In this document: positions 42,438 to 52,588 of the stretch, piece by piece
Layout of the letters: the number at the start of each line of letters is the position of its first letter
Numbering within the stretch: the stretch's first letter is position 1
Source of the DNA: an uncultured Clostridia bacterium
GTDB lineage: Bacteria > Bacillota > Clostridia > TANB77 > CAG-508
Length of the DNA: 64,000 nt
NCBI GenBank assembly: GCA_944392455.1
Contig: CALXWP010000002.1
Location: 147,577-211,576 of the forward strand
Direction: 5' to 3'
Notes under the pieces: generated by a model
Told to the model about the DNA's origin: nothing
The model's input: the letters and a program-made list of their open reading frames with translations, nothing else
Database searches by the model: none
Program-made: the position numbers and the translations under genes

Positions 42438-43886
42438 CTAATATTGTCTTCCCCAAACCACCATTTTTGTAGCAGGTTTTCCACAATATACACACTTATC
42501 TCCCAAATGTTCTTGTTCAAATGGAAGGCATCTAGATTTAGCACCTGTCATTTCATGGATCTTTTCTTCGCAATCTGCATCTCCACACCACATTGTCTTA
42601 ACATATCCTTGATTTGTATTTAAGTTGTTAACAAATTCATCCATATTATGTGCTACAGTTGTTTTATCTTTTACTCTTTGTACACATATATCATACATAT
42701 TTTTTTGTATAGCTTCTAAGATTTCATTTAATTTGTCTGATAATTCATCTAAATTAACTTCTATTTTTTCTAACGTATCTCTCCTTACAACTATACATTT
42801 TCCAGCTTCTATATCTCTTGGTCCAATTTCTATTCTTACTGGAACACCTTTCATTTCCCAATCATTAAATTTATATCCTGGTGAATATTGTTCTCTTAGA
42901 TCTAATTCTACTCTATATTTTTCTTGTAAAGTTTTATATAGTTCTTCTGCTTTTTCTTTAACTCCTTCTTTATGAGGTGCAACTGGAACTATAACTACTT
43001 GAATTGGTGCAACTTTTGGTGGTAATTTTAATCCTCTATTATCACCATGTGCCATAATTACAGCACCTATTAATCTAGTACTAATTCCCCAAGATGTTTG
43101 ATATGCATATTCTTCTTTTCCTTCTCTATTTTGAAATTTTATTTCAAATGGTTTTGTAAAGTTTTGTCCAAAATAATGTGATGTACCTCCTTGAAGAGCT
43201 CTTCCATCATGCATTAATGTTTCTACTGTATATGTTGCTTCTGCACCTGCAAATTGCTCTGTTTTTGTTTTTCTACCTTTAAGTACAGGTATTGCTAACA
43301 AATTCTCAATAACATCTGCATATACTTCAAGCATTTCCAATGTGAATTTTTGTGCTTCTTCTGCAGTTTCATGTATTGTATGACCTTCTTGCCATAAAAA
43401 TTCTCTTGAGCGTAAGAAAGGTCTTGTTTCTTTTTCCCATCTTAAAACATTACACCATTGATTATATAAATATGGTAGATCTCTCCATGAACTTAACCAT
43501 TTAGAATACATTGTTGAGAAGATAGTTTCTGAAGTTGGTCTTACACAAAGTCTCTCTTCTAATTCTTCTCCTCCTCCCATGGTTACCCAAGCAACTTCTG
43601 GTGCAAATCCTTCAACATGATCTTTTTCTTTTTCTAATAAACTTTCTGGAATAAGAACTGGCATAGATAAGTTTTTAACACCATGTTCTTTAAATTTACT
43701 ATCTGCATACTTTTGAATATTTTCCCATATAGCATATCCATAAGGTCTAATTGTTATAAATCCTTTTACCGCTGTATAGTCAGCAAGTTCTGCTTTTAGT
43801 ACAATATCTGTATACCACTGTGCAAAATCTTCTTCTATATTAGTAATTTCTTTTACAAACTCTTTTTTATTTTCATTATTTTTCAT
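42438..43886 (-). CDS. proS: Prolyl-tRNA synthetase, archaeal/eukaryote-like type
   Basis: ProRS charges tRNA-Pro. The 482-aa protein is the short type without the inserted editing domain, and has class II motif 2 ([23 protein letters not shown] split at about residues 137-160), motif 3 ([10 protein letters not shown] region), an anticodon-binding domain, and a C-terminal Cys-rich zinc domain ([16 protein letters not shown]) ending in Tyr. This type is common in clostridia. It follows scpB by 18 bases, so there is no room for a T-box leader. Confidence 0.96.
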   Translation of the reverse strand: MKNNENKKEFVKEITNIEEDFAQWYTDIVLKAELADYTAVKGFITIRPYGYAIWENIQKYADSKFKEHGVKNLSMPVLIPESLLEKEKDHVEGFAPEVAWVTMGGGEELEERLCVRPTSETIFSTMYSKWLSSWRDLPYLYNQWCNVLRWEKETRPFLRSREFLWQEGHTIHETAEEAQKFTLEMLEVYADVIENLLAIPVLKGRKTKTEQFAGAEATYTVETLMHDGRALQGGTSHYFGQNFTKPFEIKFQNREGKEEYAYQTSWGISTRLIGAVIMAHGDNRGLKLPPKVAPIQVVIVPVAPHKEGVKEKAEELYKTLQEKYRVELDLREQYSPGYKFNDWEMKGVPVRIEIGPRDIEAGKCIVVRRDTLEKIEVNLDELSDKLNEILEAIQKNMYDICVQRVKDKTTVAHNMDEFVNNLNTNQGYVKTMWCGDADCEEKIHEMTGAKSRCLPFEQEHLGDKCVYCGKPATKMVVWGRQY

Positions 43887-43904
43887 AAAATTCGCTCCTT
43901 TTTA

Positions 43905-44540
43905 TTAATTTAATTTTTCTTTTCCCTCATTTTCATTATTATCATCTAAGTCCTCCCTTTCGGGCATTGGAGCCTCTTCTATGTTTTCTATTATTTCATC
44001 TATTACAATTTGTTTGTTTTCATCTAACTTATATCTTGGAAGATCTGGTAATTCATCTAAACTTGATATTCCAAACAATTTCAAAAACTCATTTGTAGTT
44101 TTATATGTTGTAGGTCTTCCTGGTGCATCAAGTTTTCCAGCATCCTCTATTAAATTATAGTCTAATAATTTATATATAGTTCCGTCTGAATTAACTCCTC
44201 TTATAGATTCTATTTCAGCTCTTGTTATACGTGGATTATACGCTATAATTGATAAAGTTTCTAAGGCTGCATTTGATAAATTTGGTTTATTTCTTTTATC
44301 GAAAATAGGATAGATATATTCATAATATTCTTTTTTTGTGCATAATTGATATGCATCATTTAAATTAATAATTGAAAGTCCTCTATCTTCTTTTGCATAA
44401 TCTAATTTTAAACTTTCTACAGCATTAATAATATCTTCAGAACTTAGCTCTAATGAAGACATTAACTCTGCTATTTTTACTTCTCTACCTGCTGCAAATA
44501 AAATTGATTCAATTACTCCTTTAATTTTATCTTTTTCCAT
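43905..44540 (-). CDS. scpB: Segregation and condensation protein ScpB
   Basis: ScpB is the kleisin-associated winged-helix subunit of the SMC-ScpAB condensin. The 211-aa protein has two winged helices: the first with KGVIESILFAAGREVKI, the second with LSNAALETLSIIAYNPRITRAEIESIRGVNSDG, the most conserved ScpB stretch, and APGRPTTYKTT. An acidic tail follows. No scpA lies beside it; that gene is outside the window or elsewhere. Confidence 0.95.
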   Translation of the reverse strand: MEKDKIKGVIESILFAAGREVKIAELMSSLELSSEDIINAVESLKLDYAKEDRGLSIINLNDAYQLCTKKEYYEYIYPIFDKRNKPNLSNAALETLSIIAYNPRITRAEIESIRGVNSDGTIYKLLDYNLIEDAGKLDAPGRPTTYKTTNEFLKLFGISSLDELPDLPRYKLDENKQIVIDEIIENIEEAPMPEREDLDDNNENEGKEKLN

Positions 44541-44665
44541 TCCTATTTCCTTTCTTTCAGCTATATGCCATATATTTTATCATTTTTTTTATTTATTGTA
44601 AACAACTTGACTTTATTAATTACAACATTTATAATAAAAATAATTTAGAAAAGGAGGTTTTGTAT

Positions 44666-44950
44666 ATGTATACATATAATAAAAATGATAAATCTTATAC
44701 ATTCTCATTTGATGAAGTTGATATAGATAAAATGGTAGAACTTAGTGAAGATAATAATATAAAAAATGATGATATAAATGATAATAATCATTCTGAAAAT
44801 AATACAGAATATAAAAAGCCACATAAAAAAATAGAAGTAATTAATGGTGGCAATGATTTGGATATTTCTCCTGTTTCTGAATATATTGAAGTTGAAAAAC
44901 CTAAAAATGAGAAAAAAGAAAATATAGTTATTCCAGAAGATAATAAGTAA
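44666..44950 (+). CDS. Small acidic hypothetical protein
   Basis: The protein of about 94 aa starts at 44666, eight bases after AAGGAGG; a TTG six bases upstream is less well placed. It is rich in Asp, Asn, Glu and Lys with no hydrophobic stretch, and looks disordered. No family recognised. It is a single gene divergent from scpB with a terminator behind. Confidence 0.6.
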   Translation: MYTYNKNDKSYTFSFDEVDIDKMVELSEDNNIKNDDINDNNHSENNTEYKKPHKKIEVINGGNDLDISPVSEYIEVEKPKNEKKENIVIPEDNK

Positions 44951-44994
44951 ACTATATTAGGTTTAATATTTAATAATTATGATAATAACAATAA

Positions 44995-45020
44995 AAAATT
45001 CAGGGATTTCCTGAATTTTT
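44995..45020. terminator. Terminator between 44666 gene and OB-fold gene
   Basis: AAAAATTCAGG pairs with CCTGAATTTTT, followed by a T-run. Confidence 0.75.
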
Positions 45021-45042
45021 TTGGATTCTATATTATGTTTAA

Positions 45043-45729
45043 TTAAATAGCTTCTTTATCTTCTTCCTTACTTTCATCTGATTTTTTATCTATAACCTCT
45101 AATGTAGATACAGATACTTCATATGCAACTCTATTTTCTACAGTTCCATCATCATGTTTTTTCTCATATTGTCTTGATTGCACTCTACCAACTACTTTTA
45201 TTTCTGTTCCAACAGCTACAGTCTCGCAGAACTTTGCATTTCTTCCCCATGCTATACAAGGAATATAGTCAGATTTATTATATGATCTGTTTACTGCAAG
45301 TAATACATCTGCTATTTCTCTTCCAAATGGTGTCTTTCTGTATATTGGTTTTCTACAGATATATCCATCTAAAGTAACTTCATTTGTAATAAAATCTTTT
45401 CCTACTGGTATATCTGCTTCTTGATCTTCTAAGAACTCTACTTCTTTTGCAAATACTGTAAGAACTAATCTGTTCTTTTCTCCTTCATAACTGTTATATG
45501 ATCTAAATTGACCTGTTATTGACATTTTGCTTTCTATAGGTAATCCCTTTTCTGTAATCAATCTTTCTGAAATAGTAATTGGTATGTTATCAAAATTTCC
45601 ACTTAAACGTGGCACACTTAAATCAAATACATAGAATTTTTCTCCATATATTTCATGGCTTAATCTTTTCTCGCTTGTTACCTTTCCCACTAGTGTGATG
45701 TGGTTATTGTCTAAATACATAGTATTCAC
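45043..45729 (-). CDS. Single-stranded DNA-binding (OB-fold) protein
   Basis: The 228-aa protein seems to hold two OB-type domains: one around NHITLVGKVTSEKRLSHE, and one in the second half with NEVTLDGYICRKPIYRKTPFGREI, VNRSYNKSDYIPCIAWGRNAKF and VVGRVQSRQY, which closely match the SSB fold. The tail is acidic (SDESKEEDKEAI), like the SSB tip that binds partners, although the exact DDDIPF motif is missing. It starts with GTG after GGGGGAGG. It may be a second SSB or replication accessory protein. Confidence 0.8.
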   Translation of the reverse strand: MNTMYLDNNHITLVGKVTSEKRLSHEIYGEKFYVFDLSVPRLSGNFDNIPITISERLITEKGLPIESKMSITGQFRSYNSYEGEKNRLVLTVFAKEVEFLEDQEADIPVGKDFITNEVTLDGYICRKPIYRKTPFGREIADVLLAVNRSYNKSDYIPCIAWGRNAKFCETVAVGTEIKVVGRVQSRQYEKKHDDGTVENRVAYEVSVSTLEVIDKKSDESKEEDKEAI

Positions 45730-45891
45730 TTAAATTTCCTCCCCCATTTGTTTCTTTTTTGTATTTTTTCTAGTAACAAATTTAATATCGTTTTCTCACA
45801 TTTCCTATTATACTACGTTTTTTTGGTTTTGTCTACATAAAATGTTATTTTTTTGTATTTTTTTACAATTTATCCTTTTAGATGTTAAAAT

Positions 45892-46365
45892 TTATTTATA
45901 TATTATTTTCATTATTTCAGTTCCTATAACTGCGTATTTATCAATATTTGTGCTGTTTTCTATTTTATATTCTTGAGGTTCTATTTTTTTATTATTTTTA
46001 CTAAAAATAATTCTTTGTAAACAAATTATCAGATTATTTTCCTCCACACTTGATATAGTAAATGTTGATTTACTATTAAACCCATAGGTTATAATAGTAA
46101 GATCTAAATCTCCAAGTATAGAATTATCAAAATTAATATCATAATTTAATATAAGATATTTACAAGATGATATTATTTTTCTAACTTCTTTTTTCCTACT
46201 ATCAATTTTAGTATCTAATAATATTGTTTCAAATTTAATATTTTTAATATTTTCTATATTTTTCTCAGTTATAAATATAATATTATCAATAGGTATAATT
46301 TCAGATAATTCCTTTTTTATAAATATTTCATTTTTTTGATTTGTAATAATTCCTATAAAAAACAT
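45892..46365 (-). CDS. Conserved-looking hypothetical protein
   Basis: The 157-aa protein has an alpha/beta appearance: alternating hydrophobic strands (FETILLDTK, CKYLILNYD, LTIITYGFNSKSTFTISS). It has no signal peptide. I do not recognise a named family; the ITYGFNSKST segment recalls Mur-ligase-like strands but this is weak. TTAGGAGA lies before the start. No operon partner is evident. Confidence 0.6.
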   Translation of the reverse strand: MFFIGIITNQKNEIFIKKELSEIIPIDNIIFITEKNIENIKNIKFETILLDTKIDSRKKEVRKIISSCKYLILNYDINFDNSILGDLDLTIITYGFNSKSTFTISSVEENNLIICLQRIIFSKNNKKIEPQEYKIENSTNIDKYAVIGTEIMKIIYK

Positions 46366-46507
46366 TTTTTCTCCTAAATATAATTTATATGTATATAAAC
46401 TTTAGATATTATTTCACTAAAAAATAACAATATGTTATATAGGTTAATATATATTATTCATAGATATTGATTATTTATGTATGTAAATTGATTATTTTTC
46501 TATATTT

Positions 46508-46747
46508 TTAAATATTATTAAGCATATTTTGTGAAATATTATTTTCTACATTAGAAATTATATTTTTGGTTTCATTTTTGTCAATATTAATAACATTCTG
46601 TTCTACAATACTATTTTCTACTACATTTGCAGAAGTTGTTATTGAATTAGTTTCTTCTCCTCCAGATGCTAGCATAAATAATATAACTACAGTACAAATA
46701 GCCACAACATATGATAATATTTTAGATTTATCAATAACAAAAAACAT
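46508..46747 (-). CDS. Small single-pass membrane protein
   Basis: The 79-aa protein has one hydrophobic segment (about residues 8-28) followed by a Ser/Thr/Asn/Glu-rich outer tail with repeated VENS/VENN phrases. AGGTTT-type sequence precedes the start. No homology recognised. Expected to face outside the membrane. Confidence 0.55.
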   Translation of the reverse strand: MFFVIDKSKILSYVVAICTVVILFMLASGGEETNSITTSANVVENSIVEQNVINIDKNETKNIISNVENNISQNMLNNI

Positions 46748-46841
46748 AAAAAAACCTCCAATTACAAGTTATTAGATTATATGCTTATAATTAGAGACTT
46801 ATTCTTTTACTATTAATATATTTTTTATAATTTTCTATAAT

Positions 46842-47951
46842 TTATATCTTTATAATTTTTTCCCAAGCTAATTCATCTTTTCCAAAATGTCCATAATTAG
46901 TTGTTTTTGAATAAATTGGTTTCTTTAAATCTAAGTAATTTATTATTCCATCAGGTGTTAAATCGAATTTTTTCTTTATTATCTCTATAATCTCTTCATC
47001 ACTCACTTTTCCTGTACCAAATGTGTTTACATATATAGATAGTGGATCTTTTACACCTATTGCATATGAAACTTGTATTTCGCATTTATCAGCATAATGG
47101 TTTGCAACAATGTTTTTAGCAATAAATCTTAACATATATGCTGCCGACCTATCTACTTTACTTGCATCTTTTCCAGAAAAAGCTCCTCCCCCATGTCTAC
47201 TATATCCACCATAAGTATCTACAATAATTTTTCTTCCAGTTAGTCCAGTATCTCCAAGAGGTCCCCCAATAACAAACCTGCCAGTCGGATTTATAAATAT
47301 TTTAGTATTCTCATCTATCATATCACTCGGAATTATTTCCTTTACCAATTTATTTATTATATCTTCTCTCAATTTTTCCATTGTTACATCTTCTGAATGT
47401 TGTGTTGATACTAAAACATTTTCTATTCTTTTTGGAATATCTCTTTCATATTCAACTGTAACTTCTGTTTTTCCATCAGGTCTTAGATATGGAATTATAT
47501 TTTCTTTTCTTAATCTTGTTAATTTTCTTGATAATTTATGAGCCATGTGTATAGCATATGGCATATAATTTTCAGTTTCATTACATGCATAACCAAACAT
47601 AATACCTTGGTCACCTGCTCCTCCTATATCTACACCACATGCAATATCTTCGCTCTGTTTTGTAATATTTATATCTATTTTACAAGTTTTATAATCTATG
47701 TCAGTTTCGCTATCAGTATATCCAATTTCTTTTATAGTCTCTCTTACTAATTTTTCTATATCAACATTTCCTTTTGATGTTATTTGACCTGCTATAGTTA
47801 TTTGATTTTTTGATGCAAATGTTTCTACAGCAACTCTAGATTCACTATCTTGTTTTAAATATTCATCTAAAATTAAATCAGAAATATAATCGCATAGTTT
47901 ATCAGGATGTCCTTCTGTAACACTTTCTGAAGTAAAATAATATCTATTCAT
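46842..47951 (-). CDS. metK: S-adenosylmethionine synthetase MetK
   Basis: MetK makes SAM from methionine and ATP; SAM feeds mtaB, trmB and splB products among others. The 369-aa protein has [18 protein letters not shown], the loop [19 protein letters not shown], the [19 protein letters not shown] region and [19 protein letters not shown]. It is slightly shorter than the usual 380-395 aa but all motifs are present. No SAM riboswitch is visible upstream. Confidence 0.97.
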   Translation of the reverse strand: MNRYYFTSESVTEGHPDKLCDYISDLILDEYLKQDSESRVAVETFASKNQITIAGQITSKGNVDIEKLVRETIKEIGYTDSETDIDYKTCKIDINITKQSEDIACGVDIGGAGDQGIMFGYACNETENYMPYAIHMAHKLSRKLTRLRKENIIPYLRPDGKTEVTVEYERDIPKRIENVLVSTQHSEDVTMEKLREDIINKLVKEIIPSDMIDENTKIFINPTGRFVIGGPLGDTGLTGRKIIVDTYGGYSRHGGGAFSGKDASKVDRSAAYMLRFIAKNIVANHYADKCEIQVSYAIGVKDPLSIYVNTFGTGKVSDEEIIEIIKKKFDLTPDGIINYLDLKKPIYSKTTNYGHFGKDELAWEKIIKI

Positions 47952-48039
47952 TTTTTCCTCCTATATTTGTTATATTTTTGTATATTCTAGTATATCATGA
48001 ACATAATATTTTTTCCACAAAAACTAGTAATCAATGAAT

Positions 48040-48834
48040 TTAATTATTGAATTTTTTTATCTCTATATCCTCATTCTCTAATAATTTTTTTGCAACATTT
48101 AAAAAATTGCATTCTATATCAGTTAAATATATATTTAAATTTGATTCATTTGTTTTACTATTTTCAATTTTTCTTTCAGTTATGTATTTTTTTAATTCTT
48201 TAGCTACCATTTCTCCTGTATTAATAATTTCTATATTTTCTCCTAATTCTTTTTCAATCAATCCTTTAAACAAAGGATAATGTGTACAACCTAATATTAA
48301 AGCATCTATACTTTTATTATCTATCTCCTTCAAATATTCATGTATAGTAAGTTTTGCAATTTCATTTTCTGTCCACCCCTCTTCTGCCATTGGTGCTAAA
48401 AGAGGACATGCCTTATTTATGATATTTGCATTATCAATATTTTTATTAATATATTTTTCCCATCCCTTACTCCTTATTGTTCCTACTGTTGCTATAATCC
48501 CTATGTTTTTAATATCATGCTCTTTTAAATACTTTACTGTTGGATCTATTATTCCTATTATAGGCATATTAAACATCTTTTGCATTTCTTCTAATGCTTG
48601 GCTAGTTGCTGTTCCACATGCAATTACTATCATTTTTGCATCCATATCAATTAGATTCTCTATTCTTTTTCTACTTAATTCTATTATTGTATCTTTAGAT
48701 TTACTTCCATAAGGAAAACTTGCTGTATCTCCTATATATATATAATCTTCATGTGGCAACGTTTTTTTTAGTTCTTTTAATACAGTCAATCCTCCTACTC
48801 CAGAATCAAATACTCCAATCGGTCTATTGTCCAC
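48040..48834 (-). CDS. murI: Glutamate racemase MurI
   Basis: MurI makes D-glutamate for peptidoglycan. The 264-aa protein shows IGVFDSGVGGLTVL at the start, YIGDTASFPYGSKS, the catalytic Cys in IVIACGTATSQAL, and the second catalytic Cys in LILGCTHYPLF. Length and motif order are normal. It reads toward metK, 88 bases away. Confidence 0.96.
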   Translation of the reverse strand: MDNRPIGVFDSGVGGLTVLKELKKTLPHEDYIYIGDTASFPYGSKSKDTIIELSRKRIENLIDMDAKMIVIACGTATSQALEEMQKMFNMPIIGIIDPTVKYLKEHDIKNIGIIATVGTIRSKGWEKYINKNIDNANIINKACPLLAPMAEEGWTENEIAKLTIHEYLKEIDNKSIDALILGCTHYPLFKGLIEKELGENIEIINTGEMVAKELKKYITERKIENSKTNESNLNIYLTDIECNFLNVAKKLLENEDIEIKKFNN

Positions 48835-49051
48835 GTAATATTTCTCCTCTCTTTTTATATCTATAGTTAATTATTATTGTATTTAATAAAATTTAAATAC
48901 TTTATATATATAATTTTTATATTTTCAATATATACAACATATATTATTATACTTCTTTTTTTATACTTTTTCTACATATTATGCACTTTTTTTTAATAGA
49001 TTCATAATATATATTAAGCTAAATGCTAAAATTTTGAAGGGAGTCTTTTAT

Positions 49052-49612
49052 ATGGAATATGAAAAAAATGTATGTCCAGTTTTAAATGTTGACGGTATAT
49101 TATCTACTGGTAAACAATTTGATTTAGAAATTAATCTACCAGAAGACAATAGAAATGTTATATACGGAGTAGTAAAAGATTGTTGTGGAGAGCCTGTATG
49201 TGATGCAGTAGTAAAACTTATAGAAGTTATTTGCGATTGTGACAAAGAAGAAAGAAGACCTGTATCTCATACTTTCACAGATAAGAATGGTGAATTCGTA
49301 TTTGGTCCTCTATGTTCTAATAGATTTTACGAAATCCAAATTTGGGTTGATCGTGTAAAACATTGTAAAATATGTACTAAAGCAGAACATGATGGTAAAT
49401 GTTTAAAAGGTGTAAAAATAGATTGTAAAAAAGAACATTGTAAACCTTGTGGAATGGAAAAAGAATATATGGAATATGAAGAAAAAAAATGTAAAGATAA
49501 AGATGATAAAAAGTGTGAAAACAAATATGAAGACAAATGCGATTGCAAATGTGAAGATAAATGTGATAAAAAAATGGAAAAACCTTGTAGACCAGGATTT
49601 AGACCATTTTAA
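49052..49612 (+). CDS. Cys-rich protein with carboxypeptidase-regulatory-like domain
   Basis: The 186-aa protein starts at 49052 after GAAGGGAG. Residues about 25-100 form a beta-sandwich like carboxypeptidase-regulatory or Cna-B modules (VIYGVVKDCCGEPVCDAVVKLIE, TFTDKNGEFVFGPLCSNRFYEI). The last 80 residues are dominated by Cys, Lys, Asp and Glu (KCEDKCDKK-type repeats). Such Cys-rich proteins occur in clostridial spore coats and exosporia, so a spore role is inferred. No signal peptide. Confidence 0.75.
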   Translation: MEYEKNVCPVLNVDGILSTGKQFDLEINLPEDNRNVIYGVVKDCCGEPVCDAVVKLIEVICDCDKEERRPVSHTFTDKNGEFVFGPLCSNRFYEIQIWVDRVKHCKICTKAEHDGKCLKGVKIDCKKEHCKPCGMEKEYMEYEEKKCKDKDDKKCENKYEDKCDCKCEDKCDKKMEKPCRPGFRPF

Positions 49613-49614
49613 AG

Positions 49615-49641
49615 AAACGCTAGTATAATACTAGCGTTCTT
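49615..49641. terminator. Bidirectional terminator
   Basis: AACGCTAGTAT pairs with ATACTAGCGTT just after the stop of the Cys-rich gene, with T-rich sequence following. Confidence 0.8.
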
Positions 49642-49650
49642 ATTTTTATG

Positions 49651-49797
49651 TTATACAATTCCCATTTTTTTTGCAAATTGTCTACCCATTTTTATCATTT
49701 TCTTTTTTCCTGTTTCCATATTTTCAGAACAAGCCATTGCAACTCCAGCAGATATTAAGCCACCAACAATCATTCCTTTAATAAATTTCATATTCAT
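49651..49797 (-). CDS. 48-aa membrane protein, YtxH-like
   Basis: This short reading frame has a strong AGGAGGAA site before ATG at 49797. The peptide MNMKFIKGMIVGGLISAGVA begins with a glycine-rich membrane helix followed by a basic tail ending KKMGIV. It resembles very small YtxH-like or Firmicute membrane proteins of unknown role. Confidence 0.65.
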   Translation of the reverse strand: MNMKFIKGMIVGGLISAGVAMACSENMETGKKKMIKMGRQFAKKMGIV

Positions 49798-49815
49798 TTT
49801 ATTCCTCCTTTTTAC

Positions 49816-50206
49816 TTATTTTATACTAGTATCCCTATTTTTTTCTTTTATATACCTTTTAATAAAAGAATATCCTTCATATATTGCTACAATAATTAAA
49901 AAGATTCCAAATATCTTTCTTAATGTTCCGTACTTTCATATTACTAGATATATTAGCACCTGTAACTGCTCCTATTACACCAAAAAAACATATTGGCAAC
50001 CCAATTTTAAAATTTATTTTTTTATTTTTTATAAAAATTATTATAGCAGCAATAGCAGTAGGAACAAAAAATATTACATTGGTTGCTTGTGCAATATGCT
50101 GTTCTATATTGGCAAATAAAGTAAGAAACAAAATTAATATTGTTCCTCCTCCCATTCCTAATCCACTTATTATTCCAGATATTAACCCTATTATTATTTC
50201 TTTCAT
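49816..50206 (-). CDS. TauE/SafE-type half-transporter, with +1 frameshift at CGG
   Basis: Ordinary reading gives a 109-residue protein ending in an unrelated tail. Skipping the C at 49930 replaces that tail by TLRKIFGIFLIIVAIYEGYSF and gives about 129 aa. The result has three or four helices with the TSUP-family start IIIGLISGIISGLGMGGGTI and a last helix comparable to that of its neighbour at 50209. TSUP proteins export sulfite, sulfoacetate or related anions. Usual members are about 250 aa; here two half-size genes lie side by side (2-base gap), likely forming one transporter. Confidence 0.82.
49927..49933 (-). other. +1 frameshift site GTA-CGG-A in the TauE-like gene
   Basis: The minus strand reads AAA-GTA-CGG-AAC. 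Without the C at 49930 it reads AAA-GTA-GGA-ACA and continues into a hydrophobic final helix that lines up with the last helix of the sister gene. Confidence 0.7.
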
Positions 50207-50208
50207 CC

Positions 50209-50553
50209 TTACCTCATTATTAAACTAAAACCTGCATAAAATAAGAATAATATGAAAAATATTTGTAACCATTTATTGGATATTTTATTTAGTAATTTTC
50301 CTCCTATAATTCCACCAACAATTCCTCCAATAGCGCACTTTATCCCTAAGTTCCAATCTAAAAAATTATTTTTATTATATATAATTGCTGTTGATACAAC
50401 CATAGGTAAAATACAAAATAAAGTTGTTGCTCTTGCTTCTTTTTCATCCATTTTAAAAGCATAAGTACAAATAGGAACTAATATTAGTCCTCCACCTGCC
50501 GAAAACATTCCACTTATAAATCCAATTATTATTCCAATAAATAACTTTTTCAT
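50209..50553 (-). CDS. TauE/SafE-type half-transporter
   Basis: The 114-aa protein has IIIGFISGMFSAGGGLILVPI, the glycine-rich start of a TSUP half, then KEARATTLFCILPMV and GGIVGGIIGGKLLNKISNKWLQ with a final helix. It has the same plan as the 49816 protein. The two are probably the N- and C-halves of one anion exporter encoded by separate genes. Confidence 0.85.
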   Translation of the reverse strand: MKKLFIGIIIGFISGMFSAGGGLILVPICTYAFKMDEKEARATTLFCILPMVVSTAIIYNKNNFLDWNLGIKCAIGGIVGGIIGGKLLNKISNKWLQIFFILFLFYAGFSLIMR

Positions 50554-50603
50554 CTCTCATACTCTCTTTTTATTTATATTTAGTATGAGTTTATTAAAAA
50601 TAT

Positions 50604-50828
50604 TTATTCACTTTTTGCCTTTTTATATCCCATTTTATAATAATAAATAAATCTATTTTCTGCTAATTTCGTCAATACATTATCACATCTTAACATTTGA
50701 TAAATAATATTTCTTTTTAGTATTTCATCTTGTATATTTTCTGCTTGATCTAAAAAAGTTTGTAGTTCTTTTAAATATAACTTACTTTCTTCTTTCCATT
50801 TTTTATTTTTATTTGCTTTTTTAAACAT
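50604..50828 (-). CDS. Small hypothetical protein
   Basis: The 74-aa protein is basic and helical (MFKKANKNKKWKEESKLYLK), with many Lys, Glu and Tyr residues and no membrane segment. GGGAGA lies before the start. No family recognised. It lies between the half-transporters and a Cro-like regulator. Confidence 0.55.
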   Translation of the reverse strand: MFKKANKNKKWKEESKLYLKELQTFLDQAENIQDEILKRNIIYQMLRCDNVLTKLAENRFIYYYKMGYKKAKSE

Positions 50829-51001
50829 ATTCTCCCTTTCTATTACTTCTAGTATATCTTTTATTACTCTTATCGTTATTTTTTATTGTGCATGTGTAAT
50901 TTTAATATATTGCATGATAAAATACAAGTATATGTATACGACAAAATATGACAAATTTCTACCTGATATATTATTTATTTTTTAACGGAAGGTTGTGACA
51001 T

Positions 51002-51220
51002 ATGATTAGAATAAAACTATCAGATTTGTTAGGTAAGCATAAAATGACTCAATCAGCATTGGCAAAAGCAACTAATATACGACCTGCAACAATTTCTAAG
51101 ATGTATTATGAAGAATCTAAAAGATTAGATATTTCACAATTAAATAAGATTTGTTCAGTTTTTAAATGTGAAATATCTGATTTACTAGAATATATTCCTG
51201 ATAATAAACACAAATCTTAA
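51002..51220 (+). CDS. Cro/CI-type helix-turn-helix regulator
   Basis: The 72-aa protein is nearly all one XRE domain: LLGKHKMTQSALAKATNIRPATISKMYYEESKRLDISQLNKICSVFKCEISDLLEYI (shown in part), with recognition helix around PATISKMY. Such single-domain proteins repress nearby or mobile-element genes. GGAAGGTT precedes the ATG, and a perfect terminator follows. It stands alone. Confidence 0.85.
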   Translation: MIRIKLSDLLGKHKMTQSALAKATNIRPATISKMYYEESKRLDISQLNKICSVFKCEISDLLEYIPDNKHKS

Positions 51221-51273
51221 TTTTAAATTAATATATCTTTTATTTACTTATAAGTTATAGAAGATTATACTAT

Positions 51274-51303
51274 AAGTACTAGCGTATACGCTAGTACTTA
51301 TTT
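51274..51303. terminator. Perfect palindromic terminator
   Basis: AAGTACTAGCG pairs with CGCTAGTACTT between convergent genes; T-rich sequence follows. Confidence 0.8.
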
Positions 51304-51362
51304 TCCTATTTATTTGATTTTATTTTGTTTTTTCTATTATTTTCTTCTTTTTACTCTTCATT

Positions 51363-52499
51363 TTACATATTTGTATTTATTATGCCTTCTAATTTATCAA
51401 GTAGATAATCTACGTCCTCTTTTTTATTATCCATACCAAATGAAACTCTTAATGTATTTTCTGCCAATCTTGCTTCAACCCCAATAGCAGTAAGCACATG
51501 AGATGGCATAGGATTTGATGTAGAACAAGCTGATCCTGCTGATGCACATATTCCATTTTCATCTAATCTAAATAGAAGTTCACCTCCAATAATATTCTCA
51601 AAACTTATATTGGCATTTCCAGGTAATCTTTTTTCTAAATCGCCATTAATTCTAATTCCATCCAATCTTTTTTTGGCTTCTGAAATGAAATAATCTCTAA
51701 GTGTTTTTAATTTCTTATTATATTCATCATATTCATTATATATAAGCTCTATAGCTTTTCCTAATCCTACTATTTCAGCCACATTCTCAGTACCAGCTCT
51801 CTTATTGTCTTCTTGTTCTCCTCCATCTTGTATCTTTTCAATTTCTATTCCTTCTCTAACATATAAAGCTCCCACTCCTTTTGGAGCATAAAATTTATGT
51901 CCTGATAAAGAAAGCATATCAATATTTAGTTTTTGTACATTTATTTTTATATTTCCTATTGCTTGAACTGCATCTGTATGAAAAACTATATTATTTTTTT
52001 TAGCAATTAAACCTATTTCTTCCATTGGTTCAATTGTCCCTATTTCATTATTGGCGAACATTATTGATATTAAAATAGTATCTTCATTTATTGCATTTGC
52101 TAATTCTTGCAAATTTATAAATCCATTTTTATCTACATTTAAATAAGTCACTCTAAATCCTTGTCTTTCCAGTGTTTTACAAGTATCTAATACTGCATGG
52201 TGCTCTATTTTACTAGTAATTATATGATTGCCTTTATCTTTATTTGCATAAGCAAAACCTTTAATAGCTAGATTATCACTTTCACTTCCACAGGACGTAA
52301 AATATATCTCTCTTGTTTTTGAATTTAATGTTCTAGCAACTTGTTTTCTTGAATTATTTATGGCTCTTTTTGCATTTCTTCCTAATGAGTACATAGTTGA
52401 TGGATTACCATATTCTACGCCAAAGTATGGTAACATTTCTTTAATTACTTCTTCTCTTACTGGTGTAGTAGCTGCATGGTCAAAATATCTAATCTTCAT
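51363..52499 (-). CDS. nifS: Cysteine desulfurase (NifS/IscS family)
   Basis: This PLP enzyme removes sulfur from cysteine for Fe-S clusters or tRNA thiolation. The 378-aa protein starts MKIRYFDHAATTPV, has the PLP-lysine segment MLSLSGHKFYAPKGVGAL (Lys in SGHKF), and the catalytic Cys loop SAGSACSTSNPMPSHVL. The start at 52499 has better spacing from AGAGGA than a Met two codons upstream. No iscU or mnmA is adjacent. Confidence 0.94.
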   Translation of the reverse strand: MKIRYFDHAATTPVREEVIKEMLPYFGVEYGNPSTMYSLGRNAKRAINNSRKQVARTLNSKTREIYFTSCGSESDNLAIKGFAYANKDKGNHIITSKIEHHAVLDTCKTLERQGFRVTYLNVDKNGFINLQELANAINEDTILISIMFANNEIGTIEPMEEIGLIAKKNNIVFHTDAVQAIGNIKINVQKLNIDMLSLSGHKFYAPKGVGALYVREGIEIEKIQDGGEQEDNKRAGTENVAEIVGLGKAIELIYNEYDEYNKKLKTLRDYFISEAKKRLDGIRINGDLEKRLPGNANISFENIIGGELLFRLDENGICASAGSACSTSNPMPSHVLTAIGVEARLAENTLRVSFGMDNKKEDVDYLLDKLEGIINTNM

Positions 52500-52554
52500 C
52501 AGCATTCCTCTCTTATTTATATATTAAAAATAAATATATAAATATACAAAAAAT

Positions 52555-52588
52555 AAAATCACATATATTTTTATTATATGTGATTTTT
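52555..52588. terminator. Terminator after the 52588 gene
   Basis: AAATCACATATA pairs with TATATGTGATTT at the end of the membrane-protein gene. Confidence 0.7.

Noticed and set aside
43887..43904. A T-box leader for proS
   Set aside because: scpB ends 18 bases upstream, leaving no room.
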